From NCBI RefSeq assembly GCF_001889605.1, contig NZ_CP018171.1:2068501-2132500 (forward strand): a stretch of 64,000 bases of DNA. The letters run 5' to 3'. Origin of the DNA: Aquibium oceanicum (GTDB lineage: Bacteria > Pseudomonadota > Alphaproteobacteria > Rhizobiales > Rhizobiaceae). Under the pieces are notes generated by a model that had not been told where the DNA came from, made no database searches, and saw nothing but the letters and a program-made list of their open reading frames with translations. A program made the position numbers and the translations under genes. Of the stretch, positions 58,792-64,000 are shown piece by piece (positions within the stretch are counted from its first letter, which is position 1; each line of letters starts with the position of its first letter).

Positions 58792-58820
58792 ATACATTCA
58801 AAAAAACCTATTTATGAATT
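58792..58820. promoter_or_regulatory. Candidate SoxR operator C, soxW-soxX gap
   Basis: ATACATTC at 58792-58799 and ATGAATT at 58814-58820 give an ATTCA...TGAAT inverted repeat in an AT-rich tract of the 152-base gap. In Pseudaminobacter a second SoxR site lies between soxW and soxX, which this would match. Confidence 0.55.
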
Positions 58821-58909
58821 GATCGGAACGGGCCGAACGTCTACTGTGTATCGAGGGAGAAGGAAGCGGGATCGAACCCGCTTCCGGTGAATTGGAGGAA
58901 CTGGCGCCT

Positions 58910-59371
58910 ATGTTTGGGGGAAGAAAGCTGCTGGCTGCGTCGATCGCGGCCGCCATGACGATGCCGGTCCTGGCCGCCGAAACCGCGCCCGCCGACGTCG
59001 TGTTCGACGATTTCGCGGTGACGTCCTCGCTAACCGGCGCGCCGGGCAGCCCAGAGGAGGGCGCGAAGGTTTTCAAGAACCGCTCGCTTGGCAACTGCCT
59101 GGCCTGCCACGCCAACGCCGACATGCCCGACGATCTCTTCCACGGCAATGTTGGGCCGGAGATGAACGGCGTGGCCGACCGCTGGTCGCCGGAACAATTG
59201 CGCGCCATCATCGTCGATTCGAAGAAGGTTTTCGGCGAAGAGACCGTCATGCCGGGATTCTATTCTCTCGACGTCGGCATCAATGTGCGGAAGGATCTGG
59301 TCGGAAAGACGATCCTGACCGCGCAGCAGGTCGAGGACGTCGTGGCCTATCTCGGCACCCTCAAGGAATAG
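58910..59371 (+). CDS. soxX: Sulfur oxidation c-type cytochrome SoxX
   Basis: A 153-residue monoheme cytochrome subunit of SoxXA. Signal peptide (about 1-22, MTMPVLAA), heme site LGNCLACHANAD and axial Met region EETVMPGFYSL. With SoxA it couples thiosulfate to SoxY and passes electrons on. GGAGG lies about 11 bases before the ATG; an upstream TTG is in frame but unlikely. Confidence 0.93.
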   Translation: MFGGRKLLAASIAAAMTMPVLAAETAPADVVFDDFAVTSSLTGAPGSPEEGAKVFKNRSLGNCLACHANADMPDDLFHGNVGPEMNGVADRWSPEQLRAIIVDSKKVFGEETVMPGFYSLDVGINVRKDLVGKTILTAQQVEDVVAYLGTLKE

Positions 59372-59395
59372 TCGAATAACGCAGGGAGAACCCGC

Positions 59396-59851
59396 ATGAA
59401 CATCAACAGACGCCAGGCGCTCGGTCTCGCGGCCGGCGCGGCCGCGATCCCCTTCATTGGCCTGTCCGCGCGGTCGGCGCTCGCGGCGGCCGCCGAGGCC
59501 GACCAGCGCATCATGGAATTCACCGGCGGCAAGACGCCGGAGACGGGCAAGATCACGCTGACCGCGCCCGAAATCGCCGAAAACGGCAACACCGTTCCGG
59601 TCTCCGTCTCGGTCGACAGCGCCATGGAAGGCGACGACCTGGTCGAATCGGTGATGATCGTCGCTGACGGCAATCCGAATCCGGCTGTGGCGACCTTCCA
59701 TTTCACCCCCATGAGCGGCGAAGCGGCCGCGACCTCGCGCATGCGCCTGGCGCAGACCCAGAACGTCATCGCAGTCGCCCGGATGAAGGACGGCTCGGTG
59801 TTCATGGACAAGAAGCTGGTCAAGGTGACCATCGGCGGCTGCGGCGGCTGA
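59396..59851 (+). CDS. soxY: Sulfur carrier protein SoxY
   Basis: A 151-residue periplasmic protein with a Tat-like signal (NINRRQALGLAAGAAAIPF) and the mobile C-terminal GGCGG tail whose Cys149 carries the sulfur intermediates. Pairs with SoxZ, encoded 21 bases downstream. Confidence 0.96.
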   Translation: MNINRRQALGLAAGAAAIPFIGLSARSALAAAAEADQRIMEFTGGKTPETGKITLTAPEIAENGNTVPVSVSVDSAMEGDDLVESVMIVADGNPNPAVATFHFTPMSGEAAATSRMRLAQTQNVIAVARMKDGSVFMDKKLVKVTIGGCGG

Positions 59852-59872
59852 CCGGACAGGGAAACGACAAAC

Positions 59873-60199
59873 ATGGCTACTCCAAAACCACGCGTGAAGC
59901 TTCCGAAGTCCGCCAGCGCGGGCGAGGTCATCACCATCAAGACGCTGATCAGCCACACGATGGAATCCGGTCAGCGCAAGGACAAGGATGGCAACACCAT
60001 CCCGCGCCAGATCATCAACAAGTTCACCTGCGAGTTCAACGGTCAGACGGTGTTCACCTGCGACATCGATCCGGCGATCTCTGCGAACCCGTACTTCGAG
60101 TTCACGGCCAAGGTGCCCGAGAGCGGAACGTTCAAGTTCACCTGGGTGGACGACGACGGATCGACCTACACGGACGAGCAGGCCATCGAGGTAAAGTGA
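59873..60199 (+). CDS. soxZ: SoxY-binding protein SoxZ
   Basis: A 108-residue immunoglobulin-like beta protein that binds SoxY: PRVKLPKSASAGEVITIKTLI, FTCEFNGQTVFTCDIDPAIS and FKFTWVDDDGSTYTDEQAIE. It has no signal peptide and is exported with SoxY by Tat. Length and motifs are standard. Confidence 0.95.
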   Translation: MATPKPRVKLPKSASAGEVITIKTLISHTMESGQRKDKDGNTIPRQIINKFTCEFNGQTVFTCDIDPAISANPYFEFTAKVPESGTFKFTWVDDDGSTYTDEQAIEVK

Positions 60200-60252
60200 C
60201 GACCGAGCGACGGCCAACCGCCGGCCGGTTACCGGGAATGGGAGGGGACGAC

Positions 60253-61107
60253 GTGAAAAGAACAATGACCGCCATCGGTCTGTCGGCGCTGATGATCGCA
60301 AGCCTCGGCCTTGCGGCACATGCCGATCCGGTCGACGACACGCTGGAAATCGACGGCGAGCCGATGATCACCGTGGCGCCCGCGCCCGAGGGGCATCCCT
60401 TCGACACGGTCTATTCCGGCTGGCTCTTCCGCGAGCCGGAAACCCGCGCGGTCGAGGCCGACTCGTTCGAAAACCCCGGCATGCTGGCGGTCGAACTCGG
60501 AGAGTCGATCTGGAACACGGTGGATGGCACGGCTGGAAAATCCTGCGCCTCCTGCCATGACGACGCCGCGCAGACGATGTCGGGGGTTGGCGCCCACTAT
60601 CCGAAGTGGGATGCGGATTCGGGCAAGCCGATCAACGTCGAACTCATGATCAACAAGTGCCGCACCGAGAACATGGGCGCCGAACCCTACAAGTTCGACC
60701 AGGAAGAGCAGAAGGCGCTGACCACCTATATCAAGCACCAGTCCCTCGGCGAGCCGGTGAAACTCGACCTTTCAGAGGGCGAGATGCAGAGCTGGTGGAA
60801 TCGCGGCAAGGAAGTCTACTACACCCGTACCGGGCAACTGAACCTCGCTTGCGCATCCTGCCACGAGGCGATCATGGGCAAGAACATCCGGGCCGATCAT
60901 CTGAGCCAGGGACAGGTCAACGGCTTCCCGACCTACCGCTTCAACACGTCCGGAATGGTCTCGCTGCACAACCGCTTCCGCGGCTGCATCCGCGACACGC
61001 GCGCCGAGTTCCCAGCCGCTTTCTCGGACGAACTCATGGCGCTTGAGGTCTACGTGACCTGGCGCGGCACCGGCCTTTCGGTCGAGACGCCGGCGGTGCG
61101 CCAGTAG
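60253..61107 (+). CDS. soxA: Sulfur oxidation c-type cytochrome SoxA (diheme)
   Basis: A 284-residue subunit of SoxXA. A signal peptide (TAIGLSALMIASLGLAAHA) precedes two heme sites, KSCASCHDDA and LACASCHEAI, so it is the diheme form. The active-site Cys that takes a persulfide is in NRFRGCIRDTRAE. The GTG at 60253 is preferred because GGGAGGGG lies five bases before it; an ATG at 60196 overlapping soxZ is in frame but precedes the signal peptide by 19 extra residues. Confidence 0.93.
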   Translation: MKRTMTAIGLSALMIASLGLAAHADPVDDTLEIDGEPMITVAPAPEGHPFDTVYSGWLFREPETRAVEADSFENPGMLAVELGESIWNTVDGTAGKSCASCHDDAAQTMSGVGAHYPKWDADSGKPINVELMINKCRTENMGAEPYKFDQEEQKALTTYIKHQSLGEPVKLDLSEGEMQSWWNRGKEVYYTRTGQLNLACASCHEAIMGKNIRADHLSQGQVNGFPTYRFNTSGMVSLHNRFRGCIRDTRAEFPAAFSDELMALEVYVTWRGTGLSVETPAVRQ

Positions 61108-61167
61108 ACGGATCGGGAGGGGCAAGCCCTTCCCGCGAGGCAAGACGCTACGCTCAGCCCGGATCCC

Positions 61168-61203
61168 TCCGCCGTCCTTCGACGGCGGACCGGGCATTCT
61201 TTT
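61168..61203 (+). terminator. Hairpin with T-run between soxA and soxB
   Basis: TCCGCCGTC and GACGGCGGA form a perfect 9-bp stem with a CTTC tetraloop, extended outward by CCGG pairs, and TTCTTTT follows within eight bases. It may act as a partial terminator or as an mRNA stabiliser that lowers soxB relative to soxXYZA. Confidence 0.5.
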
Positions 61204-61220
61204 GCCGGAGGCAACCGACG

Positions 61221-62912
61221 ATGTTTTCCCGCCGCGAATTCCTGATGGCCACCGCCGCGCTCGCGGCGATAGCCGGGCCGGGCATAAATGGGCGCTGGAC
61301 GCGCGCGGCGGCGCAGCAGCGGCTGAGCGAGGCCGACCTCCTGGACTTCGAGAGCTACGGCAACGTGACGCTGGTCCACCTGACCGACATCCACGCCCAG
61401 CTGGTGCCGGTCTATTTCCGCGAGCCGTCGATCAATCTCGGCGTCGGTCCGGTCGCCGGACTGCCGCCGCACGTGACGGGCGCCGATTTCCTGAAACTCT
61501 ACGGAATAGAACCGGGCAGCCCCGCCGCCTACGCGCTGACCTCGGAAGACTACGTCGCGCTGGCCCGGACCTACGGCAAGATGGGCGGGCTCGACCGCAT
61601 CGCGACGATCGTCAAACGCATCCGTTCCGAGCGCGGGGACAACACGCTTCTGTTGGATGGCGGCGACACGTGGCAGGGCAGCTACACCTCGCTCCAGACC
61701 GCCGGGCAGGACATGGTCGACGCCATGAACGCGCTGTCGCCGGACGCCATGACGGGCCACTGGGAATTCACCTACGGCGCTGACCGCGTCCAGGAGATCA
61801 TCGACGGCCTGCCGTTCCCGTTCCTCGGCGGCAACATCTACGATGCGGAATGGAACGAGCCTGCCTTCGACGCCTACAAGATGTTCGAGCGGGGCGGGGC
61901 GAAGATCGCAGTGCTCGGCCAAGCCTTTCCCTATACGCCGATTGCCAACCCACGCTGGATGTTTCCCAACTGGTCGTTCGGCATTCGCGAGGAAGACATC
62001 GTCAAGAACGTCGAGGTGGCGCGCGAGGAGGGGGCCGACCTCGTGGTGTTGCTGTCGCACAACGGCTTCGACGTCGACCGCAAGCTGGCATCGCGGGTGC
62101 CCGGCATCGACGTCATCCTGACCGGCCACACGCACGACGCGCTGCCGGAACCGGTGGTCGTCGGCAAGACGCTGCTGATCGCGTCCGGTTCGCACGGCAA
62201 GTTCGTCACGCGGCTGGATCTGGAGGTCACAGGCGGCGAGATGAAGGGGTTTCGCCATCGGCTGATCCCCGTCTTCTCCGACGTGATTGCGCCGGATGCC
62301 GACATGACGCGGCTGGTGACGGACCTGCGAGCGCCCTTCGAGGCGGAATTGAAGCGGGAACTGGCGACGACCGAGACGCTGCTCTACCGGCGCGGCAATT
62401 TCAACGGCACGTTCGACGACATGATCTGCCAGGCGCTGCTCGACGTGCGAGAGGCCGACATCGCGCTGTCGCCCGGGTTCAGGTGGGGGACGTCGGTCCT
62501 GCCGGGCCAGACGATCACGGTCGAGGACCTCTACAACGCATGCGGCATGACCTATCCGGAAGCCTATCGCTCCATGATGACCGGGCAGATGCTGAAGGAC
62601 ATCCTGGAGGACGTCGCCGACAACCTCTTCAATCCCGATCCCTACTACCAGCAGGGCGGAGACATGGTGCGCGTCGGCGGCATGGGATACGCCATCGACC
62701 CTTACGCGGCGATGGGCAGCCGCATCTCGTCGATGACGATGCTGAAGACGGGCGAGGCGGTCTACCCGGCGAAGGAATACGCCGTGGCCGGTTGGGCTTC
62801 GATCAACGAGGCCACCGAGGGACCGCCGATCTGGGACGTCGTCGAGGCGTGGCTGGCGGCCAATCCCGTCGTTTCCCTGCCGGAAAACAGGTCGGTCACG
62901 ATCATCGACTGA
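61221..62912 (+). CDS. soxB: Thiosulfohydrolase SoxB
   Basis: Hydrolyses sulfate from SoxY-bound S-sulfonate. A 563-residue dimanganese protein of the 5'-nucleotidase family with a Tat signal (MFSRREFLMATAALAAIAGP). Metal-binding segments are LVHLTDIHAQLVP, LLDGGDTWQGSYTS, FLGGNIYDAEWNEP, VLLSHNGFDVD and TGHTHDALPEP. Standard length. It lies after a hairpin and before soxC. Confidence 0.96.
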   Translation: MFSRREFLMATAALAAIAGPGINGRWTRAAAQQRLSEADLLDFESYGNVTLVHLTDIHAQLVPVYFREPSINLGVGPVAGLPPHVTGADFLKLYGIEPGSPAAYALTSEDYVALARTYGKMGGLDRIATIVKRIRSERGDNTLLLDGGDTWQGSYTSLQTAGQDMVDAMNALSPDAMTGHWEFTYGADRVQEIIDGLPFPFLGGNIYDAEWNEPAFDAYKMFERGGAKIAVLGQAFPYTPIANPRWMFPNWSFGIREEDIVKNVEVAREEGADLVVLLSHNGFDVDRKLASRVPGIDVILTGHTHDALPEPVVVGKTLLIASGSHGKFVTRLDLEVTGGEMKGFRHRLIPVFSDVIAPDADMTRLVTDLRAPFEAELKRELATTETLLYRRGNFNGTFDDMICQALLDVREADIALSPGFRWGTSVLPGQTITVEDLYNACGMTYPEAYRSMMTGQMLKDILEDVADNLFNPDPYYQQGGDMVRVGGMGYAIDPYAAMGSRISSMTMLKTGEAVYPAKEYAVAGWASINEATEGPPIWDVVEAWLAANPVVSLPENRSVTIID

Positions 62913-62960
62913 AAGCGCGAAGGCGCGGTCGATTCCGGTTCGACAAAGCCGGATCGGCAT

Positions 62961-62986
62961 GATACATAGAAATAATCGAATGTATC
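62961..62986. promoter_or_regulatory. Candidate SoxR operator D, soxB-soxC gap
   Basis: GATACAT (62961-62967) and ATGTATC (62980-62986) are a perfect 7-bp inverted repeat with a 12-base spacer, 27 bases before the soxC ATG. It contains GAATGTAT (complement ATACATTC), shared with sites A and C, and its whole length resembles site B. Confidence 0.55.
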
Positions 62987-63013
62987 TATGCATCCGCTGT
63001 CCGGGAGGAGCCG

Positions 63014-64000
63014 ATGGCGAAAAGCGATGATCCGGCGCGCAAGTCGACGCGCCGAAGTTTCCTGAAGGCGGGACTGGGCGGAGGGGCTGCCCTCGCAGCG
63101 GCCGGCGTCTCGGGCGGAGCCCGGGCGGCCGGCGACCCGCTGATTACCGAAGTCCAGGACTGGAACCGCTACTCGGGTGACGGGGTCGACAGCCGCCCCT
63201 ACGGACGCCCCTCGGACTTCGAGAGCCAGGTCGTGCGGCGCAACGTTGCCTGGCTCACGGCCGACCCGATCTCGTCGGTCAATTTCACGCCCCTGCACGA
63301 GCTCGACGGCATCATCACGCCGAACGGGCTCTGCTTCGAGCGCCATCATTCCGGCATCGCCGAGATCGCCCCGCAGGATCACCGGATCATGGTGCATGGC
63401 CTGGTCGACACGCCGTTGGTCTTCACCATGGCCGACCTGATGCGGTTTCCGCGCGAGAACAGGATCTACTTCCTCGAATGCGCCGCCAATTCCGGCATGG
63501 AATGGCGCGGGGCGCAGCTCAACGGCTGCCAGTTCACGCACGGCATGCTCCACTGCGTCATGTACACCGGGGTGCGGCTGCGCCACCTGCTCGAGGAGGC
63601 GGGGCTCAAGGCGAATGGGACATGGCTCCTCGCCGAAGGCGCCGACGCGTCGGGCATGGCGCGCTCGATCCCCATGGAAAAGGCGCTCGACGACTGTCTG
63701 GTCGCGTTCCGCCAGAACGGCGAGGCGCTGCGGCCGGAGCAGGGCTATCCGGTGCGGCTCGTCGTTCCCGGCTGGGAAGGCAACATGTGGGTGAAATGGC
63801 TGCGCCGGCTGGAAGTTGGCGACCAGCCCTGGGAACTGCGCGAGGAGACGTCGAAATACACCGATCTCATGGCCAACGGAAAGGCCCGACGCCACACCTT
63901 CGCGATGGACGTGAAGTCGGTGATCACAAGCCCGAGCCCGCAGGCGCCGCTGATGCACGAGCGGGGCCGCACTGTTGTGACCGGGCTGGCATGGTCGGGA
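63014..64000 (+). CDS. soxC: Sulfane dehydrogenase molybdenum subunit SoxC (3' end beyond window)
   Basis: The first 329 codons, open to the window edge. A Tat signal (RRSFLKAGLGGGAALAAAG) precedes a sulfite-oxidase-fold domain: YFLECAANSGMEW holds the molybdenum-binding Cys, then QLNGCQFTHGMLHC and PVRLVVPGWEGNMWVKWLRR. With SoxD it removes electrons from SoxY-bound sulfane, giving full oxidation to sulfate without sulfur globules. GGGAGGAG precedes the ATG. A soxD gene would be expected just outside. Confidence 0.95.
   Translation, partial: MAKSDDPARKSTRRSFLKAGLGGGAALAAAGVSGGARAAGDPLITEVQDWNRYSGDGVDSRPYGRPSDFESQVVRRNVAWLTADPISSVNFTPLHELDGIITPNGLCFERHHSGIAEIAPQDHRIMVHGLVDTPLVFTMADLMRFPRENRIYFLECAANSGMEWRGAQLNGCQFTHGMLHCVMYTGVRLRHLLEEAGLKANGTWLLAEGADASGMARSIPMEKALDDCLVAFRQNGEALRPEQGYPVRLVVPGWEGNMWVKWLRRLEVGDQPWELREETSKYTDLMANGKARRHTFAMDVKSVITSPSPQAPLMHERGRTVVTGLAWSG

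Noticed and set aside
61050-62993. Minus-strand frame of 647 codons opposite soxB
   Set aside because: Antisense shadow of soxB caused by high GC; no motif, and soxB is beyond doubt.
62762-63958. Minus-strand frame of 398 codons opposite soxC
   Set aside because: Antisense shadow; the plus strand has the Tat signal and the molybdenum Cys of SoxC.

Overview
The window reads as a chromosomal segment of a GC-rich alphaproteobacterium of the Hyphomicrobiales (Rhizobiales), most like the Mesorhizobium/Pseudaminobacter/Phyllobacteriaceae group. The basis is the run rpoZ-rsh-acpS-lepB-rnc-era-recO, a sox locus split into divergent soxSRT and soxVWXYZABC arms, rhizobial-type intergenic palindromes, and several small proteins of rhizobial character. 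This placement is inferred from gene content and not from a database search. I saw no rRNA, tRNA, CRISPR array, transposase or prophage.

Layout. 1-12.9 kb: DNA repair and RNA genes (family-5 uracil-DNA glycosylase, NYN protein), then the housekeeping cluster rpoZ, rsh, DUF2062, acpS, lepB, rnc, era, a MarR-GNAT regulator, recO and a thioesterase, then a Tat-exported PhoX phosphatase. 13-20.6 kb: an MFS transporter, a small DUF1344 protein, an MscS channel, an overlapping two-gene unit of a GNAT/C39-peptidase fusion and a RimK-like ATP-grasp ligase, and minCDE. 20.9-26.6 kb: a Cas2/VapD-like small protein, an HD hydrolase, ygfZ, several conserved hypotheticals, a NUDIX hydrolase and an SRAP peptidase. 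26.7-34.7 kb: cysS behind a cysteine-codon leader peptide and a complete transcription attenuator, a 183-bp palindromic repeat, DUF559, GFA, pip and cimA in overlapping order, a low-GC two-gene island, and rarD, itself preceded by a Cys-Cys leader ORF.

34.6-47.5 kb is the most fluid part: a glutathione transferase and a decayed copy of its 3' end, a fused tautomerase divergent from a LysR regulator, a lipoprotein, an orphan hypothetical, a cupin, a doubly frameshifted CadC-like regulator, a LOG protein, a LysM protein, an ArsR/Atm1-type exporter pair and a frameshifted small gene. 47.6-51.1 kb is a KaiC-KaiB-HWE histidine kinase operon. 51.4-54.4 kb holds psd-pssA, a DMT transporter and RidA. 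From 54.4 kb to the end lies the thiosulfate oxidation locus: a Tat-exported metallo-beta-lactamase protein, soxT-soxR-soxS (minus strand) and soxV-W-X-Y-Z-A-B-C (plus strand; soxC runs off the window).

How the parts work together. The sox genes encode a full periplasmic thiosulfate-oxidising system: SoxXA cytochrome, SoxYZ carrier, SoxB hydrolase, SoxC sulfane dehydrogenase, the SoxV/W/S thiol chain, the SoxT transporter and the SoxR repressor. Four gaps in the locus carry related AT-rich sites containing ATACATTC or a close variant. They are good candidates for SoxR operators and would place the metallo-beta-lactamase gene and soxC in the same regulon. The most novel-looking points are the cysteine attenuator ahead of cysS with a related-looking leader ahead of rarD, the GNAT/C39 + ATP-grasp pair, the non-cyanobacterial Kai operon and the low-GC island.
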